Part shown: positions 45,447 to 56,682 of the stretch, piece by piece | How positions within the stretch are numbered: position 1 is the first letter of the stretch | How the letters are laid out: every line of letters begins with the position of its first letter | NCBI GenBank assembly: GCA_017654935.2 | Contig: CM065691.1 | Location: 35,065,400 to 35,129,399, forward strand | Direction of reading: 5' to 3' | DNA length: 64,000 nucleotides | Source of the DNA: Phymorhynchus buccinoides | Taxonomy: Eukaryota > Mollusca > Gastropoda > Neogastropoda > Raphitomidae | Notes under the pieces: model-generated | What the model was told of the DNA's origin: nothing | The model's database searches: none | What the model saw: only the letters and a program-made list of their open reading frames with translations | Position numbers and translations under genes: made by a program

Positions 45447-46157
45447 CTACACAGGCGGTTGTTTCTGCTCCCCCTCCTCCACCACCATGCTGTACTCGGG
45501 CGGGGGGTAGTTGTTGAAGCGGTAGTCCGCACTGAGCGCGGTTTCTGACGATGTGAACGCAGAGTCCCTCAAGTCTTTCTCCTCCACATCGCCCCCCTCA
45601 GCCCCCTTGGGAGACTCAGCCACTGCCTCAAACGTCTTCGGTACGAGGTAGCCCGAGTTGTCGGTCGGCGAGGTACCGGGGGCGTAGCTGCTGGAGTGGC
45701 CACTATCATTGTCTTCGGGTTGGTGAACTTCTGCCCGCGTGTGAACAACCGGGGAGTCCGTCTGCGTGAAACCAGGAGCCACCTCATCAGGCACGGAGCT
45801 GCGTCTCAACATGGGAGCCTTTTCGTCAGGCACCAGGTCGGGTAAGAACCCAGGAGCGTTCTCTTCCGGTATTGAGCTACGTCTCTCGGACATGCCAGCC
45901 TTTTCTGACGACAGCAATGGCTGCATTTCGATGTCGGTGCCTTTCTCCCGGGGCACGCTGCGCTGGTTCATGTAGTGTGGCTTGCTTCCCTCCCCCTTTT
46001 CCTCCAGAGGGGGCATGGTGGTGGTGGGTGACTTGGGGCCTTGGTCGGAGGCGGTGGACATGCGTAGATAGCCGTCAGCGTCCAACGCAGGGTCAATCCC
46101 TCCTTCCCCGTCTTCTTCCTCCAGTTTCAGGTAAGGAGAGTTGAGGTCCAGGTAATA
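45447..46157 (-). CDS. RTK final exon: C-terminal tail
   Basis: Acceptor TGTTACAG, phase 0 start YYLDLNSPYLKL; stop TAG at 45447-45449. The 236-residue tail is acidic and disordered. It carries likely phosphotyrosine docking sites: YLRM (PI3K p85 consensus YxxM), YLVP, and YSMV, and a PPPEY (PPxY) sequence near the end that could bind WW domains of NEDD4-type ligases. An internal repeat is visible: RRSSIPEENAPGF and RRSSVPDEVAPGF. The YYLDLNSPY start directly after the kinase domain resembles tails of PVR/VEGFR-like receptors. Higher GC than flanking DNA supports coding use. Confidence 0.95.
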   Translation of the reverse strand, partial: YYLDLNSPYLKLEEEDGEGGIDPALDADGYLRMSTASDQGPKSPTTTMPPLEEKGEGSKPHYMNQRSVPREKGTDIEMQPLLSSEKAGMSERRSSIPEENAPGFLPDLVPDEKAPMLRRSSVPDEVAPGFTQTDSPVVHTRAEVHQPEDNDSGHSSSYAPGTSPTDNSGYLVPKTFEAVAESPKGAEGGDVEEKDLRDSAFTSSETALSADYRFNNYPPPEYSMVVEEGEQKQPPV

Positions 46158-46179
46158 CTGTAACAAACACAACACACAG

Positions 46180-46312
46180 ATCAACACTGATCAACAAACA
46201 TATCAACACTGATCAACAAACAGATCAACACTGATCAATACACAGATCAACACTAGCACACATATCAACACTGATCAATACAGATCAACACTGATCAACA
46301 CTGATCAAATGA
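46180..46312. repeat. Short tandem repeat ATCAACACTGATCAA
   Basis: Irregular repeats of ATCAACACTGATCAACA and variants, adjacent to the acceptor of the last RTK exon. Confidence 0.9.
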
Positions 46313-46403
46313 ATTTGGACATGTGCATGATTGCATGAACACTGTGTGCATATGTATGTAAGAGTGTTCTTCAATTTTACGTCCTCCCACTAAAAGTGAT
46401 TCA

Positions 46404-46480
46404 ATGTGTGTGTGTGTGTGTGTGTGACTGTGTGCGTGTGCGTGCGTGCGTGCGTGTGTGTGTGCGTGCGCGCATGCGCA
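46404..46480. repeat. GT/GTGC microsatellite
   Basis: (GT)n passing into (GTGC)n and CGCATGCGCACG. Confidence 0.9.
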
Positions 46481-46619
46481 CGTGTGAATGAATGTGTGAA
46501 TGAGTGTGTACATACTGTACATCATCCACACAATTTATAGCTATAAACACCCCTATAACCTTCCCTCCCTGTCTTTTACCATTAAATTATATGTGCATGA
46601 GTTCTTGCTTGGATTAGTT

Positions 46620-47560
46620 TCATAACGAAGCAGGCCATGAACCCACCCTCACCCTGTTGTCTATCAACTTTGTGGATGGGATTCTATGTGCATGCTGAAT
46701 ACATATTTTAATTATTTTCATAACACATCATGCTATGATGGTCCCCTCTCCACCCTCCCTGTTGTCTATCACCTTTATGGATGGGATGCTACATGCATAC
46801 GTATTTTGATTATTTTCATAACACATCATGCTATGATGGTCCCCTCTCCACCCTCCCTGTTGTCTATCACCTTTATGGATGGGATGCTACATGCATACGT
46901 ATTTTGATTATTTTCATAACACATCATGCTATGATGGTCCCCTCTCCACCCTCCCTGTTTGTCTATCACCTTTATGGATGGGATGCTACATGCATACGTA
47001 TTTTGATTATTTTCATAACAAATCATGCTATGATGGTCCCCTCTCCACCCTCCCTGTTGTCTATCACCTTTATGGATGGGATTCTACATGCATACGTATT
47101 TTGATTATTTTCATAACAAATCATGCTATGATGGTCCCCTCTCCACCCTCCCTGTTGTCTATCACCTTTATGGATGGGATTCTACATGCATACGTATTTT
47201 GATTATTTTCATAACAAATCATGCTATGATGGTCCCCTCTCCACCCTCCCTGTTGTCTATCACCTTTATGGATGGGATTCTACATGCATACGTATTTTGA
47301 TTATTTTCATAACAAATCATGCTATGATGGTCCCCTCTCCACCCTCCCTGTTGTCTATCACCTTTATGGATGGGATTCTACATGCATACGTATTTTGATT
47401 ATTTTCATAACAAATCATGCTATGATGGTCCCCTCTCCACCCTCCCTGTTGTCTATCACCTTTATGGATGGGATTCTACATGCATACGTATTTTGATTAT
47501 TTTCATAACAAATCATGCTATGATGGTCCCCTCTCCACCCTCCCTGTTGTCTATCCCCTT
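46620..47560 (-). repeat. 98-bp minisatellite abutting a splice donor
   Basis: Nine units of 98 bp, nearly identical, plus a degenerate tenth at 46620-46700. In gene sense each begins GTGATAGACAACAGGGAGGG and goes on with TGGAGAGGGGACCATCATAG. The first unit starts right at the donor of exon 47564, whose intron begins GTGAAGGGGATAGACAACAG. So the repeat was founded on the first bases of the intron, and each unit carries a GTGATA copy of the donor. Confidence 0.95.
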
Positions 47561-47563
47561 CAC

Positions 47564-47669
47564 CTGCTTGACATTGGCCTCGAGGAAGTCTCCCATGATG
47601 GACACCAGCTGAGTGAAGGAGGGCCGCTTGTCCTGCTCCGTGTCCCACGTCTGCAGCATTACCTTGTAC
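47564..47669 (-). CDS. RTK exon: end of kinase C-lobe
   Basis: Acceptor GTGATGCAG; the first base completes CTG. Encodes LYKVMLQTWDTEQDKRPSFT then QLVSIMGDFLEANVKQ; the W.....RPSF motif with the subdomain XI arginine is intact. Donor CAG/GTGAAG, phase 0. Confidence 0.97.
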
Positions 47670-47705
47670 CTGCATCACACCACCGCACTCTTCAACATGC
47701 CTGTG

Positions 47706-47998
47706 GGCCCGTGGGGTCTTTTGTACAAATAGTTCCCCCACCGTCGGGAAGTTCTGTGTTTGTAACTTCCTCTGGCCTGTCACTCTCTTTGACTCTTTTT
47801 CTTTTGCTTACTGTCATCTATTATCTTTTCTACCTTACTGGGGTCCATTCTCCTGCCTTTCTTCTAGAAACTCTTAATGACCTCAACTCTCCTTACCTGA
47901 ATATTTAGAAACTCTTACAAAGATTTTCTCCAGCCGAAGACAGACATGCAGGGCCTAACTATTTCTTAGTTAGACGCATAACGGCAGCATGACACATC
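47706..47998 (-). repeat. Dispersed repeat (pair with 6790-7060)
   Basis: Inverse of 6790-7060: GGTCTTTTGTACAAAT, CCACCGTCGGGAAGTTCTGT, GCCGAAGACAGACATGC, CGCATAACGGCAGCATGAC. Confidence 0.7.
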
Positions 47999-48227
47999 TG
48001 CGCTCATAATGACAGGAAACTGAGCGAATGACGACGAAGAAAGAACACACATATGGTCATTAGAAAGAACACTGTCGTTCCTAATGTCCAAGGCCTTAAC
48101 CTCTTCAGTGCTTCTTCAGTGCTTACAATGTACACATTATGTTTACAACAATGCTTCAGTATCATTGCCATTTACATAATATATGTACATCAGTACACAT
48201 TCACAATTTTTTCAGCAAGCCAAAATT

Positions 48228-48592
48228 GGCCTGGCAACCAGAAAACACAGATTGAAACAGTACACAGGACAGAAGGGATTAAAGATAAGGCACAGTTAAG
48301 GCACCCACAAGCAACATTTCTGGGTGCCATAATAGAAAACACAGATTGAAACAGTACACAGGACAGAAGGGGTTAAAGATAAGGCACAGTTAAGGCACCC
48401 ACAAGCAACATTTCTGGGTGCCATAATAGAAAACACCGATTGAAACAGTACACAGGACAGAAGGGGTTAAAGATAAGGCACAGTTAAGGCACCCACAAGC
48501 AACATTTCTGGGTGCCATAATAGAAAACAACATTTAAAGATAAGGCACAGTTAAGGCACCCACAAGCAACATTTCTGGGTGCCATAATAGGA
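48228..48592. repeat. ~95-bp tandem repeat, 3.5 units
   Basis: Units contain AACAGTACACAGGACAGAAG, TTAAAGATAAGGCACAGTTA and AGGCACCCACAAGCAACATT then TCTGGGTGCCATAATAGAAA. The last unit is shortened by about 30 bp. Confidence 0.92.
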
Positions 48593-48763
48593 AACAGCAG
48601 ACCTACTTGAGCAACTTGTTAGAGGTAAGAGACAATAAACACCTGAAATGAGTAAGTGGCATGCAAGCGAATGCATAATCAGCATGGGAAAAATGAATAA
48701 TCCACACCTACAGTCAGTCATGATTTTAGCTTTACCACATAAAAGCCATTAATTGCGTGACAC

Positions 48764-49435
48764 ACAGTTATCAAACGCCTAAATCTTGGTCTGAAAGTAT
48801 TTTTAAAACTATATAAAAATTTGGTCAGACCTCATCTAGAATATGGAAATCAGGTCTGGAGTCCGTTTTTAAAAAGGCAATCGGCAGCATTAGAGAGGGT
48901 CCAAAAACGAGCAACAAAATTAGTTAAAGGCGTTAGTCACCTTGATTACGAACACAGACTAAGGAAGTTGAAATTACCATCTCTGAAATATAGAAGAAAT
49001 CGTGGGGATCTGATAAATACATACACAATTTTTCACAGTGATAACAATACTAATAAATCTTTGTTCCAGCTAACAACTGACTCAAGAACCCGTAACAGTG
49101 ATTTAAAAATACTAACCCAGTATAGCCGAACTAATATTAGAAAAAAATTCTTTTCTAACAGAGTAACAAAGTTTTGGAATACTCTTCCTGCACATATTAA
49201 ACGGGCACAGAATCTAACACAATTCAAAAACCTCCTTGATGGATACACCAACATATCAAAACTACAATACGAGCATGACTAAAAGGCAGATTTGCCGAAA
49301 ACAAAATATAAAAACCTCTCAGCTGTGCAAAAGTTCAAACAAAAATGACAGGACAGTGAAGAGGCCACAAGGCCTAATGTCCTAACTACCTGACCTGACC
49401 TGACCTGACACCAAGGATAAAAAGTAAATTAATAT
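48764..49435 (+). mobile_element. Non-LTR retrotransposon (LINE), 5'-truncated end
   Basis: An open frame (about 48764-49282) encodes the C-terminal part of a LINE reverse transcriptase: NLVRPHLEYGNQVWSPFLKR then ERVQKRATKL, RNRGDLINTY, and FSNRVTKFWNTLPAHIKRAQ, ending before ACAAGGCCTAATGTCCTAAC and a (TGACC)n tail at about 49400-49420. These motifs are those of CR1/Jockey-type elements. Truncation at the 5' side and the repeated tail are typical of LINE insertion. It lies antisense in the RTK intron and has no intact frame beyond this end. Confidence 0.92.
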
Positions 49436-49822
49436 CCATTTAACTGTACAAAAAATGTACCATCATCAATGCATCACGCCATCTCTCATCTCAACATGCA
49501 TATTTAACCCTATTGTGGTATACCATACTATTAATATTATATCAAATAGTCATGACCAACTTGTGCTAATTGATATGGAATGTTCTTGAAGAAAGGAAAA
49601 TTAACCAGCTTTCTTTTATAAACAAGAATCAGTTTTATTTGAACTTTCATAAACACTCTTACGTCTAGCAAAATGTCTGCTCTGAGTGCATTGTCAGATA
49701 GTTCTTACATAATCATAGTCAATGATGATGACGCAGTCAAGAAAGTGTAGGCAAAGAGAGAATCTTCCTCACACTGTCAACAACAAATGAAAACACAGAG
49801 TCAAAGGTAAAAATCTACTCAC

Positions 49823-49922
49823 AGTTCCTCAGAGGCAAACTTGGGTTTGTCCATACGATAGCCAGACTTCAGCAGTCCAATGAATTTCTCATTGATCTCT
49901 ATACCAGGATAGGGGTTTCCTC
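49823..49922 (-). CDS. RTK exon: kinase C-lobe
   Basis: Acceptor TTAATTACAG; with the carried base it encodes GGNPYPGIEINEKFIGLLKS then GYRMDKPKFASEEL. NPYPG and the LKSGYRM motif are characteristic of class III/V receptors. Donor CT/GTGAGT. Confidence 0.97.
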
Positions 49923-50549
49923 CTGTAATTAACAACACAGAAATTACATCATTATGAAAAAAAAACACAATAGCAACAGCTGAACACTGAAAACTGATAG
50001 ATAAAACATGACTGTGTGTGTGAAGATTAATACACGCCATCTGTTTGTGAAAGGTGAACATGGAAATACACTACTAACATAAGAGAAAATCGGCTCTAAG
50101 CTATAATCATGCCACATAGATCTGCCAACAGCAATGCAGGCTGAAGTAAAGAGAGTTATGTTGGTTTGGCCATAAAATAAGATTTTAATGATAAAATAGA
50201 TCATGAGGATAGTGAAAGTAAAAGGACAAAGACTATCTGATTGCAGTTGCATAGTGTGGATCATAAACCAGGCATGGTAGTGGGGGCAAAGTGGTTTTCA
50301 AGGAAAATGGCCGGGGGTCCAGGGGGCCGAAGAAAATTCAATAAAATTCAATAAATGAGAGTGAAATTTTCACTTTTTCATGCCATTTCAATGCATTTTT
50401 TAATAATTTTGTTTCAAACTGTTTCGCGGATTTTCCGCGATTCGCGGAGGTCTACCATGCCTGATAAACAAAATATTTTACCACCACCACCACCCTCCGC
50501 ATGCTAGCGCACACATTACATATATGTACAAGTGCGTGATTACACTCAC
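49923..50549 (-). other. RTK intron with MITE
   Basis: Contains a TIR element at 50258-50468; otherwise AT-rich. Donor of the upstream exon is GTGAGT at 50549. Confidence 0.85.
50258..50468. mobile_element. TIR element (CCAGGCATGGTAG)
   Basis: AAACCAGGCATGGTAG at the left and CTACCATGCCTGATAAAC at the right, about 210 bp. The interior contains GGGGGTCCAGGGGGCC and the palindrome TTCGCGGATTTTCCGCGATT. Confidence 0.65.
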
Positions 50550-50590
50550 CTAGTGAGAACAGTTCCCATAGAAGAATACCAAAGGACCAG
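50550..50590 (-). CDS. RTK micro-exon: kinase αF
   Basis: 41 bp between TTCTCCACAG and GTGAGT. Encodes VWSFGILLWELFSLG with bases borrowed from both sides. WSFG(I/V)LLWE is the invariant kinase subdomain IX. The first base C completes GTC with GT from exon 52320. Confidence 0.97.
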
Positions 50591-52319
50591 CTGTGGAGAA
50601 AACAAAAATAACATTTCATATTTTTTTTTTTTAAAGGCAAATAAAAAAAAGAAGAGTGTGTGTGTGTGTGTTTGTGTGTGAGTGTGTGAGTGCACTAGCA
50701 TGCATGTGTGTAGCAGGAATGTGCTGCATACAAATTTTAACATTACAGCACCTCAGTCAGAATAGATAATGAGACAATAAAGAATAATAAACAAACACAG
50801 ATTTCCCTCCAAGCAACTAACTATTATTTCTAAGCTGGATGTAAAATTAATATGAAAAGAAACGAACAAAACGATTTTACGATAAAGCATAATGCTCAAA
50901 TTCAAATTTTTGCAGAAAATTATGTTGGTGGCAATGCAATATCAACAGAAAAGACAAGGCATTGACAGGTACTACTTACACATCACTCTTGGGGGCAATG
51001 TAATGATATCAACAGAAAAGACAAGGCATTGACAGGTACTACATACACATCACTCTTGGGTGCAATGTAATGATATCAACAGAAAAGACAAGGCATTGAC
51101 AGGTACTACATACACATCACTCTTGGGGGCAATGTAATATGAACAGAAAAGACAAGGCATTGGCAGGTACTACATACACATCATTCTTGGGGGCAATGTA
51201 ATATGAACAGAAAAGACAAGGCATTGACAGGTACTACATACACATCATTCTTGGGGGCAATGTAATATGAACAGAAAAGACAAGGCATTGACAGGTACTA
51301 CATACACATCACTCTTGGGGGCAATGTAATATGAACAGAAAAGACAAGGCATTGACAGGTACTACATACACATCACTCTTGGGGGCAATGTAATATATCA
51401 GAAAAGACAAGGCATTGACAGGTACTACATACACATCACTCTTGGGGGCAATGTAATATCAACAGAAAAGACAAGGCATTGACAGGTACTACATACACAT
51501 CACTCTTGGGGGCAATGTAATATCAACAGAAAAGACAAGGCATTGACAGGTACTACATACACATCACTCTTGGGGGCAATGTAATATCAACAGAAAAGAC
51601 AAGGCATTGACAGGTACTACATACACATCACTCTTGGGGGCAATGTAATGATATCAACAGAAAAGACAAGGCATTGACAGGTACTACATACACATCACTC
51701 TTGGGGGCAATGTACTATCAACAGAAAAGACAAGGCATTGACAGGTACTATATACACATCACTATTGGGGGCAATGTAATGATAATCAACATTGGGTACA
51801 TACACATCACTCTTGGCAATGTAATAACAGAAAAGACAAGGCATTGACAGGTACTACATACACATCACTCTTGGGGGCAATGGCAATGTAACATACACAT
51901 CACTCTTGAATATCAACAGAAAAGACAAGGCATTGACAGGTACTACATACACATCACTCTTGGGGGCAATGTAATAACAGAAAAGACAAGGCATTGACAG
52001 GTACTACATACACATCACTCTTGGGGGCAATGTAATATGAACAGAAAAGACAAGGCATTGACAGGTACATACACATCACTCTTGGGGGCAATGTAATAAC
52101 AGAAAAGACAAGGCATTGACAGGTACTACATACACATCACTCTTGGGGGCAATGTAATATGAACAGAAAAGACAAGGCATTGACAGGTACATACACATCA
52201 CTCTTGGGGGCAATGTAATAACAGAAAAGACAAGGCATTGACAGGTACTACATACACATCACTCTTGGGGGCAATGTAATATCAACAGAAAAGACAAGGC
52301 ATTGGCAGGTACTACATAC
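50591..52319 (-). other. RTK intron largely filled by donor-copy minisatellite
   Basis: From 50930 to 52319 it is made of ~64-bp units that include copies of the exon 52320 end and its donor. The rest (50591-50930) is AT-rich with a GT tract at about 50657-50690. Confidence 0.92.
50930..52319 (-). repeat. Minisatellite of ~64 bp carrying ~22 copies of a 5' splice site
   Basis: In gene sense each unit contains CCAAGAGTGATGT/GTATGTA then GTACCTGTCAATGCCTTGTC and TTTTCTGTT.ATATTACATTG. The real junction of exon 52320 reads ACCAAGAGTGATGT/GTATGT, so each unit duplicates the last ~12 bp of the exon and an intact GTATGT donor. About 22 copies lie downstream of the genuine one. Units of 62-68 bp prevail, with a disordered stretch at 51775-51900 and several copies lacking a TCA/GA segment. 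A few carry point changes (CATCATTCTTG, CACTATTGG on + strand). Confidence 0.96.
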
Positions 52320-52390
52320 ACATCACTCTTGGTGGTACACAGGCGATGTGTCAGCGATTCCATAGCCATCCACTTTACTGGCACAGGACC
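52320..52390 (-). CDS. RTK exon: kinase P+1 loop
   Basis: Acceptor TTTCACACAG, donor GT/GTATGT, phase 0 in, phase 2 out. Encodes GPVPVKWMAMESLTHRLCTT KSDV. VPVKWMA and KSDVWSFG are canonical. The APE motif reads AME, as in some other RTKs (MET has ALE), so activity need not be lost. Confidence 0.97.
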
Positions 52391-52851
52391 CTGTGTGAAA
52401 CACATACGCACATGCACCAATAAATGAACATTATAATTTGTTTTAGAAAACGAAAAACAAACACCAGAATTGGAAAAAAAACACTGAATAATTACGATGC
52501 ACGCGTTTTCCTTTCCAAAACACAAGGAAGCGCTGATATTCCATCATATAGAATGAATGAGAAATGCGCACATACCAATCTAGGCTTCTTTTTTTTAAAG
52601 TTTAACTTGAGAATTATCTTCTGGACAAAATTCACCCAAAGATCTCCCTTTTTTGTGTATAATCCACAGGACTGATGTATATTTGCCTCCAATATTTTAT
52701 TTTTAATGTCGACCGTCTTCATAATCATAAGCTGTTGTTACAGAGCAACTTTTTTCTGCCTAATACAGAGCAACTTTTTCCTGCCTAATACAGAGCATCT
52801 TTTTCCTGCCTAAACAATATCACAATCACTACTGTAAAAGCATACAGAATC

Positions 52852-53000
52852 TACTGTATCTTTCGCACACGCGAAAAGGCGCACACGCACATTTTACAAA
52901 AAAAATCAGATTTTCTTACTATATTTTCTTACTATATTATCAGTCATATTATAAGACGCAGGGGTCTCAGTCTGCATTCCCAGAAAAAAGTATTGTCCTA
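52852..53000. mobile_element. MITE (ACAGACTATTATAAGGC family), copy 3
   Basis: Contains CTGTATCTTTCGCACACG, AAGGCGCACACGCACATTTT, ATCAGTCATATTATAAGACG and CAGGGGTCTCAGTCTG, like 20308-20472. Ends incompletely preserved. Confidence 0.6.
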
Positions 53001-53052
53001 TATTCCGAAAAACAAGGTACATGTGCCCATTTCCTTCCGATTTGGACTCCTG

Positions 53053-55035
<1,983 letters not shown>

Positions 55036-55160
55036 TCACCATCGTCATTATCTTCATCAACATTATCATCATTATTACTGACATCATCATTATTCTCGTC
55101 ATTTTTACTGATTCTCCTGCCTTTAAAAAAAAAAAATCTTCCAAATAATTTTTCTCCTTT

Positions 55161-55272
55161 GAGCTCCTCCCAAATCGGAATGTGTTGGCTGTACGCAGCG
55201 GGGAGACTAGTGAAAATTGAAAACCAGACACATGTCCCCATTATGGCCATATGGCCTCGGAACGCAGAAGAA
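55161..55272 (-). repeat. Dispersed repeat (pair with 57625-57757)
   Basis: Inverse of 57625-57757, sharing CAGCCAACACATTCC.A, TTTTCA.TT.TCACT.G.CTCCC and GGCCA(T/C)AT..GGCCA. About 75% similar by eye. Confidence 0.6.
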
Positions 55273-55454
55273 GAAGAAATTCTCATCATCATTACTATCA
55301 TCAACATCATCACTGTCATCATCATCATCGTCATTATCAAGATCATTATCAAATTTGCGTCCTCAACAGCATAAAAGAAACAGTGAAGATTTGAACATTA
55401 TTTTGTCTGTTCCATTATTGTTGCAATCATCATCATATACTAAAAAGCCAACTG

Positions 55455-55457
<3 letters not shown>

Positions 55458-55498
<41 letters not shown>
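55458..55498. repeat. GT microsatellite
   Basis: Uninterrupted (GT)n of about 40 bp immediately before the GC-rich block. Confidence 0.95.
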
Positions 55499-55500
55499 TG

Positions 55501-55905
55501 AAACATGAAACGGGCCTTATAACTCCGCCGTTTTTTGACCGAATCGCTTCAAATTTGCTGTGAGCCCTAACGGGCCGATGGCAACGGCAACCGAGGCGGC
55601 CGTGTCATTTGCGCGGTTCGGCAAATGCGCGAAACGCGCATCCGCCGGCCTCTCGGCGCCCGTATCTCCGGTGTTTCTGGACGGATTGCCTTCGAATTTG
55701 GCACAAACATCACCGGGGACGGTGACTATCCGTGTACCAACCCGGAAGCGAATCGGTTCAGAAACGCGCGCGCTATACGACTCCGCCGTTTCTTAACCGA
55801 ATCGCTTCAAATTTGCTGTACTCAGCGTTGCCAGTACTTGGCGTTACTGTTACTAGGCGTTACCATTACTAGGCGTTACTGGGACTCGGCGTTGCGCTAG
55901 TCATT
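55501..55905. repeat. GC-rich block with internal repeats
   Basis: About 400 bp far richer in GC and CpG than its surroundings. CTCCGCCGTTT(T/C)TT(G/A)ACCG followed by AATCGCTTCAAATTTGCTGT occurs near both ends (55525 and 55782), and a third related phrase (GATTGCCTTCGAATTTGGCA) lies between. The end is a short GGCGTTAC(T/C).TTACTA repeat. Open on two + strand frames but with no recognisable protein. It could be a mobile-element piece or foreign DNA. Confidence 0.6.
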
Positions 55906-56140
55906 ATAATGAGGCCATGATCAGCTTCACTTACAAATGGTATGGTTAATTTCAAGAATAAGTAGTGGGAGATTCTGGAACAGTATTTTGATCTTAAAAC
56001 ACTCTGTGCAGGACTTTACTCAGACAGATGATCAGAAAGGACTTGAAAGGCGCAACAAAGAAGCTAGTCGATCAACCAAACACAAACTCCTACTGTACTA
56101 ATAAAGGAAAGAAAGAAGAGATACCCACACAAGTCACAAT

Positions 56141-56337
56141 GAGGCTTTATACTACTCCTTGTGATAATTTTAGGCCCGAACAGCTGATGCCCTCTGGTGA
56201 CGAGTCAGGAGCAGATCAATTTATGTGGCTATATATACTACTACTTCATGACAGGCAAGGGCGATAATCTTAAGTAGGTGGCATTCGCATCTCAGGGCAC
56301 GGGACAGGGGCAGATAATTTTCGGTATAAAGCCTCAT
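56141..56337. mobile_element. TIR element next to 5S sequence
   Basis: ATGAGGCTTTATAC at the left and GTATAAAGCCTCAT at the right (perfect inverted repeat), with imperfect extension (TGATAATTTTAGGCCC vs AGATAATTTTCGG inverted). It stops two bases before the 5S rRNA copy. Confidence 0.65.
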
Positions 56338-56339
56338 TC

Positions 56340-56460
56340 GCCAAAGGCCATACTACGTTGAAAACACTGGTTCTCGTCCGATCACCAAAGTTAAGCAACG
56401 TCGGGCCTGGTCAGTACTTGGATGGGTGACCGCCTGGGAACACCCGGTGCTGTTGGCATT
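56340..56460 (+). rRNA. 5S rRNA gene copy (or 5S-derived pseudogene)
   Basis: 121 bp matching metazoan 5S rRNA along its full length: GGCCATACTACGTTGAA, TCTCGTCCGATCACC, the internal control region AAGTTAAGCAACGTCGGGCC, and AGTACTTGGATGGGTGACCG then CCTGGGAACACCCGGTGCTG. Helix I pairs (GCCAA at the start with TTGGC at the end). Downstream it reads GGCATTTCATAC with only three T, so a strong polymerase III terminator is missing. It lies antisense in an RTK intron, alone rather than in a tandem 5S cluster. It may be a dispersed functional gene, a retrocopy or the head of a 5S-derived SINE. Confidence 0.9.
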
Positions 56461-56480
56461 TCATACTAGTACTGATTATA

Positions 56481-56630
56481 CATCTGTATCGTTAAAAATT
56501 TGGGACTTTCCTGGCGTTGCACTGCCTCCGGGCATTGCCTCCAGGATCGTTCCCACCATCTTTATATCTACTAATGTCCCATATGTGTCTGTTTCAGACC
56601 GGAGGACGTTAAACGGATTTTCATTCCTGT
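56481..56630 (+). repeat. Inverted repeat arm 1
   Basis: GTATCGTTAAAAATTTGGGA, CGTTGCACTGCCTCCGGGCA, TTGCCTCCAGGATCGTTCCC, then CCCATATGTGTCTGTTTCAG. It matches the inverse of 57000-57147 at roughly 85-90% and follows the 5S copy by about 20 bp. Confidence 0.88.
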
Positions 56631-56682
56631 GGTTTTAAAAGGATGCTGAGATGCCTCTCCAAAGCCTTCCACCTGTTCTCAC

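Larger units (their letters stand above)
46158..47563 (-). other. RTK intron holding a 98-bp minisatellite
   Basis: Directly after the donor of exon 47564 the intron becomes a 98-bp tandem array (46620-47560). It ends, towards the last exon, in short GATCAACACTGATCAACA repeats (46180-46310) and a GT microsatellite (46404-46480). Confidence 0.9.
47670..49822 (-). other. RTK intron with dispersed repeat, 95-bp repeat and LINE end
   Basis: Carries the repeat at 47706-47998, a 95-bp tandem repeat (48228-48592) and a LINE 3' end on the opposite strand (48764-49435). Confidence 0.9.

Noticed and set aside
45569..46144. + strand open frames opposite the RTK tail exon
   Set aside because: Shadow frames; the minus-strand frame has acceptor, phase match and stop.
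46686..47612. Repeated open frames of about 74-146 residues across the 98-bp array
   Set aside because: The repeats lie in an RTK intron and restart in every unit; 98 is not a multiple of three, so no frame persists.
50930..52319. Considered as a CRISPR-like array because of regular repeats
   Set aside because: Eukaryotic intron; units are contiguous copies without unique spacers, and they derive from an exon-intron junction.
55567..55900. GC-rich open frames considered as a bacterial gene insertion
   Set aside because: No recognisable protein, the frames are short, and internal repeats explain the openness better; left as an unexplained block.
56340..56630. Considered as a 5S-derived SINE (SINE3 type) made of the 5S copy plus the 56481-56630 repeat
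   Set aside because: The second copy of the repeat (57000-57147) is not preceded by 5S sequence, so a joined element is not supported within this window.
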